From Gluconobacter sphaericus NBRC 12467 (GTDB taxonomy: Bacteria; Pseudomonadota; Alphaproteobacteria; Acetobacterales; Acetobacteraceae), in the NCBI RefSeq assembly GCF_006539125.1, contig NZ_BJMK01000009.1, positions 1 through 64,000 on the forward strand: a DNA stretch of 64,000 bases. Direction: 5' to 3'. A program made the translations under genes and the position numbers. This document shows, piece by piece, positions 18,293 to 27,381 of this stretch (the first letter of the stretch is position 1; the number at the start of each line of letters is the position of its first letter). A model generated the notes under the pieces. The model was not told the DNA's origin. It made no database searches and saw only the letters and a list, made by a program, of their open reading frames with translations.

Positions 18293-19314
18293 CTGACAGA
18301 AATGCAGCACCGCTCCTTTCAGTGCGCAACCTCACCGTCAACTTCGGTGGCCCCGATATCGTGGATGACCTGTCGTTCGATATCGGACAGGGCGAAATTG
18401 TGGCGCTTGTTGGCGAAAGCGGATCTGGAAAGAGTGTTGGCTCCCTTGCGATCATGGGCCTGCTGGAAAACGCGACGATTCAGGGCTCGGCCTCCCTGTC
18501 AGGAGGGGCGAGTTCGGGCGGGCAGGAGGCACCTACTGAACTGGTCGGTCTTCCTGCCCGCAGGCTGCGCGCCCTGCGGGGACGGCGAATCTCCATGATT
18601 TTTCAGGATCCGCTTTCCAGTCTGGATCCTCTTCAGACAATCGGCGGCCAGATCCGGGAAGTTCTGAAGGCCCACACCCGTCTGACAGGAGCGGCTCTGC
18701 ACAGCCGGGCGATTGCCCTGCTGGAGCAGGTCGGGATTGTCGATCCGGAGGGGTGTCTGGCGCTGCTTCCCCAGCGCCTTTCCGGCGGGATGAGGCAGCG
18801 GGTCATGATTGCGCTCGCCATTGCGGCAGAGCCAGATCTGCTGTTCGCGGACGAACCGACGACGGCGCTTGACGTCACCGTGCAGGCTCAGGTTCTGCGC
18901 CTTCTGAAAGGGCTGCGAGACCAGACGGGGATGGCCATGGTCTTCATCACGCATAATCTTGCCGTCGCATCCGCCATCGCCGACCGGGTGATCGTTCTTT
19001 ATGCCGGTCAGGTGGTGGAAGATGCCCCGGCGGATGTGTTTTTCCGGCGGCCCGCCATGCCCTACAGCCGGGCGCTGCTGTCTGCGGCACCTCGGCTTGA
19101 GGCTGTGCTGGCGGGATACGGCCATCTCGAGGCGCCGCGTGGACAGGTTCCTTCTCCCGGACAGAGAGGAACGGCCTGCCGCTTTGCCGCACGCTGCGAT
19201 GACGTACGGGAAACGCCCTGTCTCGCGTCCATGCCGTCCCTTGTCTCCATCGCGGCGAACGGAGAGGCTCACCATACCGTTCGGTGTGCACGTTGGGAGG
19301 AACTTGCACCATGA
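18289..19314 (+). CDS. Dipeptide-type ABC transporter ATP-binding protein (DppD-like)
   Basis: A 341-residue ATPase with Walker A (GESGSGKSVGSLAIMG), Q-loop (MIFQDPLSSLDPL), signature LSGGMRQRVMIALAIA, Walker B (LLFADEPTTALDVT) and H-loop (ITHNLAVA). The C-terminal oligopeptide-transporter extension carries CRFAARCDDVRETPC, a cysteine-rich segment known in DppD/DppF. It overlaps both neighbours by 4 bp and works with the DppF-like subunit. Confidence 0.93.
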   Translation: MTDRNAAPLLSVRNLTVNFGGPDIVDDLSFDIGQGEIVALVGESGSGKSVGSLAIMGLLENATIQGSASLSGGASSGGQEAPTELVGLPARRLRALRGRRISMIFQDPLSSLDPLQTIGGQIREVLKAHTRLTGAALHSRAIALLEQVGIVDPEGCLALLPQRLSGGMRQRVMIALAIAAEPDLLFADEPTTALDVTVQAQVLRLLKGLRDQTGMAMVFITHNLAVASAIADRVIVLYAGQVVEDAPADVFFRRPAMPYSRALLSAAPRLEAVLAGYGHLEAPRGQVPSPGQRGTACRFAARCDDVRETPCLASMPSLVSIAANGEAHHTVRCARWEELAP

Positions 19315-20267
19315 GTACGGCTGTTCTGAGTGTGCGCGGGCTTTCGAAAACCTATGTTCAGCGGAAGGGCCTTTTCGGCGCGGTGAAGGAGACGCATGCG
19401 GTCAGGAATGTCTCGTTCGATGTGGGGCGCGGCGAAATCCTGGGGCTTGTGGGAGAATCAGGGTCGGGGAAGACGACTGTGGGGCGCATGGCCATGCGTC
19501 TTCTGGAGGCGACATCGGGGCAGGTTGTGCTGTCGGGGACGGATATCACGGTCTATTCGCATGCCCGTCTGCGGTCTGTGCGGCGCAAGATGCAGCTGAT
19601 TTTTCAGGACCCTTCGGCATCGCTGAATCCCCGACAGACGATCGGCCGTATTCTCAGGACACCTCTGGCGCTGCGAGGGATCGACAATGATCAGGACATT
19701 CTCGAAACGCTGGCGCTTGTGGGAATGTCGCCCGATATCCTGAACCGCACACCGGCCATGTTTTCAGGTGGGCAAAGGCAGCGGCTGAGTATTGCGCGCG
19801 CGCTGCTGATGCAGCCGGAACTGCTGGTGGCGGATGAGGCTGTGTCTGCCCTGGACGTCTGTGTTCAAGCGCAGGTGGTCAATCTGTTCGTGGATCTGCG
19901 GGACCGGCTGGGGCTTTCCATCCTGTTCATCGGGCATGATCTGGCGGTTGTCGGCGTTGTTTCTGACCGGGTGGGCGTGATGTATCGCGGCGTTCTGGTG
20001 GAAGTGGCCAGAACGGCCGATCTCTTCCGCCGGCCGCGCCACCCCTATACGGCGCAGCTTCTGGCGGCAGCACCTCGGCATGGCGCCCCGCTGCCTCCGG
20101 AGCCAGCATCTTCACAGTTTTCACAGGCATCGGGGGGATGCGTCTTCGCCCCACTCTGCTCTCACATGACGTCCGAATGTCTCAACAGGCAGCCGGACCT
20201 CAGCGAGGTCGGCCCAGCGCATCAGTCGGCCTGTCTTCGGACAGAGCTGCAACTGAGCGGTGTTTGA
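19311..20267 (+). CDS. Dipeptide-type ABC transporter ATP-binding protein (DppF-like)
   Basis: ATG 19311 overlaps the previous stop (ATGA). The 318-residue second ATPase has VGESGSGKTTVGRMAMRLLE (Walker A), LIFQDPSASLNPRQTIG (Q-loop), FSGGQRQRLSIARALLM (signature) and LLVADEAVSALDVCVQ (Walker B); note DEAVSALD where DEPTSALD is usual, a common DppF variant. The C-terminal CVFAPLCSHMTSEC segment matches the oligopeptide extension. With the DppD-like ATPase it energises uptake. Confidence 0.93.
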   Translation: MSTAVLSVRGLSKTYVQRKGLFGAVKETHAVRNVSFDVGRGEILGLVGESGSGKTTVGRMAMRLLEATSGQVVLSGTDITVYSHARLRSVRRKMQLIFQDPSASLNPRQTIGRILRTPLALRGIDNDQDILETLALVGMSPDILNRTPAMFSGGQRQRLSIARALLMQPELLVADEAVSALDVCVQAQVVNLFVDLRDRLGLSILFIGHDLAVVGVVSDRVGVMYRGVLVEVARTADLFRRPRHPYTAQLLAAAPRHGAPLPPEPASSQFSQASGGCVFAPLCSHMTSECLNRQPDLSEVGPAHQSACLRTELQLSGV

Positions 20268-20295
20268 ATGTTCATGATAACAAAGGACAAGTGTT

Positions 20296-21621
20296 ATGGG
20301 ACCTGAAGTCAAATCCATCGTAACCGATCAGCTTCCTCCCGAGAGCGCGGATGTTGTCATTGTCGGTGGTGGGATTGTGGGGGTCAGCACGGCCTATGCC
20401 CTCGCCAAGCGTGGCATCTCGGTGGTCCTGTGCGAGAAGGGGCATGTCGGCGGAGAACAGTCCAGCCGCAACTGGGGATGGGTCCGCCGTAATGGGCGTG
20501 ATCCCCGTGAACTGCCACTGATGATGGAAAGCTTCCGGATGTGGAAGGAGTTTTCCGACAAAAAGATCGATACGGGATTTACTGTCTGTGGTGTGCTGTC
20601 GGTTGCGAAGACGGCGGCGGATCAGGCGCGGCATGAGAAATTCGTTGCCGATGCCCAGCCTTACCAGATTGGCAGCCGGGTCGTGACCGGGCACGAGATC
20701 AACAACATTCTCCCAGGTCTGGTTGGGACGTTCAGGTCGGCCCTCTACAACCCGACAGACGGCCGGGCCGAGCCACAGCGCGCAGCCCCGGTCATTGCGC
20801 TGGCGGCGCGGGAGATGGGCGCGAGCATCGTGCAGAACTGCGCGGTGCGGGGCATTGACAGGGAAGGCGGGCGCATCTGCGGCGTGGTGACGGAGCTGGG
20901 CTATATCCGCACGAGCCAGGTTGTTGTGGCGGGCGGGGCCTGGTCCCGGCTTTTCTGCGGCAATCTGGGGGTCTCCCTGCCGCAGATGAAGGTCCTCTCC
21001 TCGGTCTGCCGGACGGCTCCGGTGCAGGGGCTTCCGGATGTTTCGGCCTATCTGGGCTCCGTGGCGTTCCGCAAACGTGATGACGGGGGTTACAATATTG
21101 CTCCCAGCGTCGGGCTGAGCGTGCCGATCGTGCCGGACATGTTCAAACTCGGACTGCAATATCTTCCGGCCTTCCGTGCTGAGCGCAAAGCCGTTTCCCC
21201 ACGTCTGGACAACCGGTTCCTGACAGAGCTTCTGACGCCGACGCGGTGGGACCTCGACATGCCCACGGCCTTTGAGAAGACCCGGACCCTTGACCCCAAA
21301 CCCAACGTCAAGCTGACACGCTCCATGGTCGCGAAACTGGAGGCTTTCTTTCCGTCCGTCGGGCATATTCCGGTTCTGCAGCACTGGGGGGGCATGATCG
21401 ATGTTGTTCCCGATGCGGTGCCAGTCATTGATACGCTTTCTTCCGTACCCGGCCTGACCATTTCCACCGGGTATTCGGGGCATGGATTTGGCATTGGCCC
21501 CGGTGCCGGTCAGCTCACGGCCGATCTGGTCACGGGCGCGACGCCTGTTGTGGATCCCACGCCGTTCCGGCTTTCGCGGTTTACGGACGGCACCCCCATC
21601 CGGCTGATCGGTGGCTTCTGA
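20296..21621 (+). CDS. FAD-dependent DAO-family oxidoreductase (EQSSRNWGW type)
   Basis: A 441-residue flavoprotein. FAD motif VVIVGGGIVGVSTAYALAKR at about 18-37, then CEKGHVGGEQSSRNWGWVRR, the marker of a large clade of uncharacterised amine/amino-acid dehydrogenases. NPTDGRAEPQRAAP lies mid-protein and YSGHGFGIGPGAGQLTADLV near the end. Family members oxidise secondary or primary amines of amino-acid derivatives. It is a paralogue of the protein at 39307-40602. It lies 28 bp after the DppF-like gene and 3 bp before the binding-protein gene, so it belongs to the same operon. Confidence 0.92.
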   Translation: MGPEVKSIVTDQLPPESADVVIVGGGIVGVSTAYALAKRGISVVLCEKGHVGGEQSSRNWGWVRRNGRDPRELPLMMESFRMWKEFSDKKIDTGFTVCGVLSVAKTAADQARHEKFVADAQPYQIGSRVVTGHEINNILPGLVGTFRSALYNPTDGRAEPQRAAPVIALAAREMGASIVQNCAVRGIDREGGRICGVVTELGYIRTSQVVVAGGAWSRLFCGNLGVSLPQMKVLSSVCRTAPVQGLPDVSAYLGSVAFRKRDDGGYNIAPSVGLSVPIVPDMFKLGLQYLPAFRAERKAVSPRLDNRFLTELLTPTRWDLDMPTAFEKTRTLDPKPNVKLTRSMVAKLEAFFPSVGHIPVLQHWGGMIDVVPDAVPVIDTLSSVPGLTISTGYSGHGFGIGPGAGQLTADLVTGATPVVDPTPFRLSRFTDGTPIRLIGGF

Positions 21622-21624
21622 CGA

Positions 21625-23292
21625 ATGGCAGGCTCCTTTCAGCTCTCCCGCCGCCAGAGCCTGACCCTTGCCGCGGGATTTCTGGGGGGGATGGCCTGCC
21701 GAGCCTTTTCTCCCCGACATGCCGTGTCTGCCGACGCCCCGACTTCGGCGGTGGGGAACGCGCCATCCAGCCAGAGGCAGGTCATTGTTGGTCTGTCTCA
21801 GGAGCCGACCGTCTTTCATCCCCTTCTGCCTCACATCGAAGTGGATGACGGGGTACTGATGAATCTTTTCAGTTCCTTGTGGCGGATCAATGCTAAGGGG
21901 GACTTTATCCCGGATCTCGTCACCGCCATTCCGTCCCTTGAAAACGGGGATATTTCCCCCGATGGCAGAACCTGGCGCATCCGGCTTCGGAGCGATGCGC
22001 TTTGGCATGACGGACAGCCGGTCACGGCAGGCGATGTGCTGTTCACGCTCCAGACCCTGCGCGATCCGGCATTTCCGGCCTATACCCGCAGCGGCTTCGG
22101 CCTCATCGACCATATCGAGCAGACCGGCCCCTTCGAGTTGAGCTGGCATATGCGCGAGCCCTATGCGCCCTTTCATGCCGTACTTGCGAGTGCCATGATT
22201 GTTCCGTCGCATTTGTTGAAGGACAGGAGCGACACATCCGCCTTTTCGCGCGCGCCCGTTGGGTCCGGGCCATTCGTCTGGGGCGATCGGATTCCATCCG
22301 AAGAGATCCGCCTGAAGGCCAATCCGCATTATCATCTTCCCAAAGCAGAGATCGAGGAAGCGATCATCCGGTATATTCCTGATCTGACCGTGATGTTCAC
22401 GCAGTTCGAGACCGGTGAAATCGATTATCTCGGCATGCAGGGCATTCTGCCTGACCGCTATCCGCAGGCCCGCACTCTTCAGAAACGGACCATCATCCAG
22501 GCCCCCCAGCCCTTCGTGGAAGGGCTCGCTTTCAATATGGGGCGGCCGTATTTTCAGGATCTGGCCGTCCGGCAGGCGATTTACGAAGCCATCGACAAAG
22601 AAACCATGCTCAAGACCCTTTTTCAGGGCATTGAGATATCAACGGAATCCTTCCTGCCCGCTGAATCTCCTTTCTTTAACCCCGATCTGCCTGCGCACCG
22701 CTTCGATCCCGATGCGGCCGCGGAAAAACTGGAACAGGCGGGCTGGCGGAAAAACCGTGATGGGGTGCGGTCGCGCAATGGCATCCGGCTGGAATTTACG
22801 AATGCGACGACCTCAAGCAATGCTCTTCGCACGCAGGCGCAGGAGATCATTCAGCAGTATTTGGCGGATATCGGCATCATCATGCGGATCGAGGACCGGC
22901 CCGCAGCCGTGATGTGGGGGCATTACTGGGTCAATTCCGAGTTCGATAGCGCGCTGGTTTCCGTTGATTACATGACCGGATCTGATCCGGACGCATCCAG
23001 TTTCTTCACGTCAACGGTCTCCCCGGCGAAAGGTGGACGGGGGCAGAATGTGTTCCAGTACGCCAATCCGGTTGTTGACAGACTGTTTCAGGAAGGGAAC
23101 AGAACTTTTGATCGTGCAGCCCGCATTCAGTGTTATCGGCAGATCCAGAAAATCCTGCGTGAAGATCTGCCCATGCTGCCGTTCTATCAGGTTAATAATA
23201 TTGAAGGCGTAAAGGATGATCTGGCGGGCTATGAAAGTAACGTCAATGTCCGCTCCAATTTGTGGAACCTGCCACAATGGCATTGGATATGA
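21625..23292 (+). CDS. Family 5 peptide/opine solute-binding protein with Tat-type signal
   Basis: A 555-residue SBP_bac_5 protein, the binding component of the Dpp-type transporter. The N-terminus LSRRQSLTLAAGFLGGMAC has the twin-arginine pattern S-R-R-x-x-L, so export in folded form is predicted. QEPTVFHPLLPH, WRIRLRSDALWHDGQPVTAG, VGSGPF and AIYEAIDKETM are family motifs. It is encoded 3 bp after the DAO flavoprotein. Putting the binding protein last in the operon, after an enzyme, suggests that enzyme and importer share a substrate. Confidence 0.92.
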   Translation: MAGSFQLSRRQSLTLAAGFLGGMACRAFSPRHAVSADAPTSAVGNAPSSQRQVIVGLSQEPTVFHPLLPHIEVDDGVLMNLFSSLWRINAKGDFIPDLVTAIPSLENGDISPDGRTWRIRLRSDALWHDGQPVTAGDVLFTLQTLRDPAFPAYTRSGFGLIDHIEQTGPFELSWHMREPYAPFHAVLASAMIVPSHLLKDRSDTSAFSRAPVGSGPFVWGDRIPSEEIRLKANPHYHLPKAEIEEAIIRYIPDLTVMFTQFETGEIDYLGMQGILPDRYPQARTLQKRTIIQAPQPFVEGLAFNMGRPYFQDLAVRQAIYEAIDKETMLKTLFQGIEISTESFLPAESPFFNPDLPAHRFDPDAAAEKLEQAGWRKNRDGVRSRNGIRLEFTNATTSSNALRTQAQEIIQQYLADIGIIMRIEDRPAAVMWGHYWVNSEFDSALVSVDYMTGSDPDASSFFTSTVSPAKGGRGQNVFQYANPVVDRLFQEGNRTFDRAARIQCYRQIQKILREDLPMLPFYQVNNIEGVKDDLAGYESNVNVRSNLWNLPQWHWI

Positions 23293-23338
23293 CGATGGCA
23301 GGCAAAGCGCTCTGACATAGCGATCTACCTTCGAGGGT

Positions 23339-24037
23339 TCAGTAAAGGTCTTCTTCCGAGCAGCTGATTGAAAGTTCGGCCACATTGGCTGTATTCGGCA
23401 GGTCCAGAACAGCCAGGATCATGCGTGCGATATCCTCTGGCTGCGTCATGTCCGCATCGCCTTTTGAGGTAATGCTCCGGGCCATATCGGTCGCGACGAA
23501 ACCGGGGCAGACGGCCGTTGCCCTGATGCCATCTGCCCAGCCTGTCTTCTTGATACTATGCGCCAAGGCCACGGCGGCATGTTTGGTGATGGCATAGGGG
23601 CCCGAGCTGGCGGATTTGACACGTTTTCCGGAAAGTGAGGCTAGAATGATGACACGTCCCCGCTGACAGGCCTTGAGAGAGGCCCATGCGGCCTGAACCA
23701 GCCGGATTGGCGAGCGCAGATTGACCGTCAGCATCGTGTCCATATCCTCGTCACTGATATCGATGATTGAGGATGGGATCATGACGCCGGCATTCGCAAT
23801 TACGGCGTCAATCCGGCCATAATGGGCGAGTGTGGCTTCGACCCATGCTTTCTCCTGATGTTGCTTCGCATCGAATGTGTGCACGAACATGTCCGGGCCG
23901 GACGTCATGGAAGATGCATCCCGGACACCCGCGCTAATCCGCCAGCCGGCCTGCTTCAACTGTTCGGAAAGAATTTTTCCGATACCACGACTGGCACCCG
24001 ATATCATGACGACACGGTTGGCTGAGACTTCATTCAT
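23339..24037 (-). CDS. Short-chain dehydrogenase/reductase (module A copy)
   Basis: A 232-residue SDR with SGASRGIG (cofactor, about 13-20), NAGVM, catalytic Ser in LASLSGKRVKS, YAITK (Tyr-x3-Lys) and CPGFVATDMA. The C-terminus ELSISCSEEDLY is unusual for the family and has a counterpart (ELCFTCQDEDMA) in the SDR at 36967-37680; the two are close paralogues throughout. It converges on the module A operon with 46 bp between stops. Likely oxidises or reduces a product of the neighbouring flavoprotein. Confidence 0.9.
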   Translation of the reverse strand: MNEVSANRVVMISGASRGIGKILSEQLKQAGWRISAGVRDASSMTSGPDMFVHTFDAKQHQEKAWVEATLAHYGRIDAVIANAGVMIPSSIIDISDEDMDTMLTVNLRSPIRLVQAAWASLKACQRGRVIILASLSGKRVKSASSGPYAITKHAAVALAHSIKKTGWADGIRATAVCPGFVATDMARSITSKGDADMTQPEDIARMILAVLDLPNTANVAELSISCSEEDLY

Positions 24038-24112
24038 GATGAACTCCGTATTTCCTGAAGGAGATGGCCCAAAAGACCCGTGACAAGACAGTACGTTCGA
24101 TGTGAAGCTGGA

Positions 24113-25441
24113 ATGATAGACACAGCCTGGGAAAATGTAATGCTGTTTGATGAACTGTCAGTTCAAAAATTCCATATCAGGGTCTTGATTGCTGGAGCGT
24201 GCGGCATTTTCACGGATGGTTATGTTCTGGGCTCCATCAGCCCTGCCCTTCCCAGTCTGACATCGGCATTACATCTCAGCCCTCATCAGACGGGTCTGGT
24301 GGCGTCTGCTCCGCTGGCCGGGCTTTTGTTCGGAAGTCTTCTTGCTAGCCCGATCCTCGATAAAATCGGGCGCAGAATTCCTTTTGAATTCGACATGATG
24401 TCTTTTGTATTTCTGGCGTTTTTGCATGCTCTCACTTCAGATCTGACCAGTCTGCTTATCCTGCGTTTTATTATCGGTTGTGTACTGGGTGTCGATTACG
24501 TTGCCGGCAAGCTGTATGTCAGTGAGTTCCTTCCTTCGGCGTTTCGCGGCAAGCTGATGAGCTGGCTGAGTGTGGCCTGGGTGGGGGGGTATACGTCTGC
24601 TTACGCCATTGGCTATGTCATACATCTCGTCTGGCCTCAGGGGACGTGGAAAATCATTTTCATGAGCGCTGCCTTTCCTGCACTCTGTGCAGCGATTTTG
24701 CGCTACGGGATGCCGGAATCCATTCTGTGGCTTCTGGCCCGGCGGCGCATTGGCGATGCCCGCAGAGTCGCAGACCGCTATTTTGGTGCTGTTAAACTGC
24801 CGTCATGGAGTTCTGATACGCAGTCTACTGGACGCTCAGGCACACTGCGTCGTGTGGTGGAGTTATTCTCCGGGCAGCAATGGCGCCGCAGTATTGGCGC
24901 GACGCTTTTCTATGTTTTGCACAATGTTCCTTATCTTGTCCTGAGTGCGTTTCTGCCAGAAGTTCTGCGGAATGTGGGGCTTCATGATCCGTTCAAGAGC
25001 GGACTGTTTTATGATGCACTGTTGTTCAGCGGTGCTGTCACAGGATTATGGATTGTAGAGCGTTTCCAGCGACGGGCGCTGATTGTCGGTAGTTTTGTTC
25101 TTCAGGGGAGCTGTCTTTTCATCGTCAGTCTATTTGCGCTTCCGCCACTGATGACGCTCCTGCTTCTGACGGCTTTTGGCTTTATCCTGACCGCGGCGGA
25201 CTGTCTGACCTATGTCTATCCGCCAGAAGTTTTCCCGACGGATCTGCGGGCCACGGGTGTGAGCTTGATGGTTTCCAGCAGTCGGCTTGTTGCGACATTA
25301 AGCACGATGGCCTTTCCCGCTGCCATCGCAGAATACGGGCTGTCGGCCAGTTTGGCAGCGATTGCCGTTCTTTTATTCGCAGGTGCTGTGATCTGCGGCT
25401 TCTGGGCTTCTGAAACGCAAGGGAAAAAGTTGTCTACCTGA
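24113..25441 (+). CDS. MFS transporter, sugar/aromatic-acid porter type
   Basis: A 442-residue, roughly 12-helix inner-membrane transporter. ATG 24113 is chosen because it lies just before the conserved N-terminal helix; an in-frame ATG at 24080 is possible. Motifs: GIFTDGYVLGSISPAL in helix 1, ASPILDKIGRR (MFS motif A), PESILWLLARRRIGDA after helix 6 (sugar-porter-like PESPRWL) and YPPEVFPTDLRATGV near helix 10. It is divergent from the SDR and convergent with the LysR gene. Substrate unknown. Confidence 0.88.
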   Translation: MIDTAWENVMLFDELSVQKFHIRVLIAGACGIFTDGYVLGSISPALPSLTSALHLSPHQTGLVASAPLAGLLFGSLLASPILDKIGRRIPFEFDMMSFVFLAFLHALTSDLTSLLILRFIIGCVLGVDYVAGKLYVSEFLPSAFRGKLMSWLSVAWVGGYTSAYAIGYVIHLVWPQGTWKIIFMSAAFPALCAAILRYGMPESILWLLARRRIGDARRVADRYFGAVKLPSWSSDTQSTGRSGTLRRVVELFSGQQWRRSIGATLFYVLHNVPYLVLSAFLPEVLRNVGLHDPFKSGLFYDALLFSGAVTGLWIVERFQRRALIVGSFVLQGSCLFIVSLFALPPLMTLLLLTAFGFILTAADCLTYVYPPEVFPTDLRATGVSLMVSSSRLVATLSTMAFPAAIAEYGLSASLAAIAVLLFAGAVICGFWASETQGKKLST

Positions 25442-25627
25442 GGGGCTAAAAACGCTAACAGCCGCTCGTGACGTGCTCAGTTACCATTGATCGTCCTAAA
25501 GAGTTTTTTTTGAGTATAGGCTCTGTTTTCGTGATCCCGAGCGCATGCGTCTGGCTTTTTCCCAAACGTTTTCTTCTCCGCCATCTGTCTTGCCGCGACT
25601 ATCATCTTCTGGCTATGAGGCCTGAGC

Positions 25628-26527
25628 CTAAGATCGGACTTGGGTATAATCTAGCCGCTGCATAATCTCCAAGAAGCGGTGGGTAAGGTTGTCGGATTTC
25701 TTCTCGGTCGGGTAACATACACGAAACTTAAATTTCATGTCGGGTGAAAATTTTCGGACGATAATGTTCGCATCGTCAGGTGGGATATAGAATGGATGCA
25801 CGATGGAGACGCCCAGCCCTGCCGAGACGAGGGACAGCAAGAGCGGTGCCGTGTTAACGACATGGGCGATATCCAGCGTTGCGTTTTCCTGCTGGAAAAT
25901 GTCCCGGACCAGACGGGCCGTCAGTGTTTCCATACTGAATGAGATGAACGGGACGTTCGTCAGGTGATGTGGCGTGATGATGGTTTGTGCCGTAAGTGGG
26001 TGATCGCGAGGCATGATGCAGACCATCGGGCGCTCCATGAGCGAAACGCACGTGATTTCGTCCGACAGTTCCTGGCTGCCGATCACACCGATATCGATCG
26101 TCTTGTTGGTAAGGCCACGCATGATATCGATTGAGGGCAGGGAAACGATATTGAGAAAGACGTTCTCGTTTTTTTCAAGATAAAGTGCGGCTGCCCGGGA
26201 AATAAAACCTGTTGAGAGAGCGGGCAGGACGCCGATAACCAGCTCCCTGTTCTTGCGGCGCCTGATGGCCTGAACGACATCTTCGATCTTGTTGAGGCTG
26301 TGATACAGGTAGGACACTTCTTCATATAGTGTTCTGGCTTCGGCAGTGGGCCACAGGCGACCTTTTGCGCGCTCAAACAGTTCCAAACCGGTATCGATTT
26401 CTAGGTTCCGGAGCAGTTTGCTGGCCGCAGGCTGGGAGATGTTTAGCTCTACGGCTGCCGCACTGACGGTTTTTTGTTCCATCAGGGTCGTGAAGAGTTC
26501 GATCTGCCTGAAATTCAGGGGCTTCAT
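25628..26527 (-). CDS. LysR-family transcriptional regulator
   Basis: A 299-residue regulator. GGAAGG lies 11 bp before the ATG at 26527; the ATG at 26536 is too close to it. The helix-turn-helix is visible in NFRQIELFTTLMEQKTVSAA and NISQPAASKLLRNLE. The rest is a periplasmic-binding-protein-like effector domain. It is divergent from the HcnABC-like operon across about 100 bp containing a palindrome (26577-26590), so it probably controls that operon and itself. Confidence 0.9.
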   Translation of the reverse strand: MKPLNFRQIELFTTLMEQKTVSAAAVELNISQPAASKLLRNLEIDTGLELFERAKGRLWPTAEARTLYEEVSYLYHSLNKIEDVVQAIRRRKNRELVIGVLPALSTGFISRAAALYLEKNENVFLNIVSLPSIDIMRGLTNKTIDIGVIGSQELSDEITCVSLMERPMVCIMPRDHPLTAQTIITPHHLTNVPFISFSMETLTARLVRDIFQQENATLDIAHVVNTAPLLLSLVSAGLGVSIVHPFYIPPDDANIIVRKFSPDMKFKFRVCYPTEKKSDNLTHRFLEIMQRLDYTQVRS

Positions 26528-26576
26528 CGCGGCCATAACCTTCCGGAATAGGATGGGTCAAAAACGGTCTTAGACA

Positions 26577-26590
26577 ATTCATAATTGAAT
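26577..26590. promoter_or_regulatory. Palindrome between LysR gene and flavoprotein operon
   Basis: ATTCA-TAAT-TGAAT, perfect 5-bp arms, 50 bp from the LysR start and 35 bp from the operon start. Position and dyad symmetry fit a LysR-type operator; the sequence is AT-rich, so chance is not excluded. Confidence 0.4.
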
Positions 26591-26624
26591 ATGCAACGTT
26601 CTTGTGCCGAAAGAATGGGGTGTG

Positions 26625-27086
26625 ATGTTCGATTGCGTCGTCATCGGGGGTGGAGTTGTCGGTTCGGCCATCGCCTGTGGTCTGACTTCGCATCTGGATT
26701 CTGTTTTGATGATTGACGGAAGAGACAGCTATCCGCGCGCTGCTCAGGCGAATTTCGGACTGGTCTGGTATCAGAGCAAGGGTGTGAGTATGCCTGCCTA
26801 TCAGCGTCTCTCCCGGCTGGCGACCCGAGCCATCAGTGTATTTCTTGATTTGCTGCGTGTTTCAGCCGTTCGTCAGTGGAGCGGTCGACGCGTAATCACG
26901 CCGGATATCGTACCCATTTTTGGGCGCAGTTCGAGGTTTCCAGGAACGTATTTCTGTATCTGTCATTCGGGGGTAACGCTGGCGGTCTATCATGCTCGCA
27001 GCCTCGTTCAGCGTCTCTTCGGATATGTGAGTGGGCATGACGTCCAGCAGTTCAGTGCCAGGAGATTCGATGTTCAGGCTGCTTGA
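26625..27086 (+). pseudogene. DAO-family flavoprotein with large internal in-frame deletion
   Basis: About 153 residues against the usual 370-400. The N-terminus is intact (VVIGGGVVGSAIACGL, then AQANFGLVWYQSKG and PAYQRLSRLA), and so is the C-terminus (RRVITPDIVPIFGRSS, CHSGVTLAVYHA, FSARRFDVQAA). Around residue 85 one runs directly into the other, so roughly 220-230 residues of the substrate domain and middle are missing while the frame is kept. It resembles the HcnC/opine-oxidase catalytic subunit. ATG 26625 starts it; GTG 26604 is an alternative. Its end overlaps the ferredoxin-like gene by 17 bp. A functional mini-protein is unlikely. Confidence 0.8.
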
Positions 27087-27381
27087 AGATGACTGGGGCA
27101 GAGTGGAGAGCACGGTGACGATCGAGATCGACGGGTATCCGGTCATCGCGCAGATCGGAGAAACGGTGGCGTCTACGTTGTTGCGTGTCGAAGCTTCCTG
27201 GAGCAGGACGACACCGGTCTCCGGTGCTCGGCGGGCTCCGTACTGCATGATGGGTGTGTGTTTCGACTGTCTGATGCTCGTCGAGGGAGAAGGGCTGGTG
27301 CGTGCGTGCCAGACATCTGTCCGGGCGGGTTTGAAGGTGCAGCGGCAGATGGGGCCAAGGAAGGTAGGGCCGTCATGTTGA
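27070..27381 (+). CDS. 2Fe-2S ferredoxin-like subunit (HcnA / opine oxidase small subunit type)
   Basis: A 103-residue protein from ATG 27070 (GGAG at 27061-27064). The plant-type ferredoxin cluster ligands are visible as YCMMGVCFDC (C-x4-C-x2-C) and RACQT. Domain order (VTIEIDGYPVIAQIGETVAS first) matches the small iron-sulfur proteins fused or paired with HcnA, OoxA and hydroxyproline dehydrogenase subunits, which pass electrons from the flavoprotein. It overlaps both the preceding remnant and the next gene, so the three were made as one transcript. Confidence 0.88.
   Translation: MFRLLEDDWGRVESTVTIEIDGYPVIAQIGETVASTLLRVEASWSRTTPVSGARRAPYCMMGVCFDCLMLVEGEGLVRACQTSVRAGLKVQRQMGPRKVGPSC

Noticed and set aside
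20272-22335. A 687-codon open frame on the minus strand
   Set aside because: It lies opposite a DAO flavoprotein and a binding protein with clear motifs; its translation is rich in Arg, Gly and Pro with no family signature, as expected from the antisense of GC-rich coding DNA.
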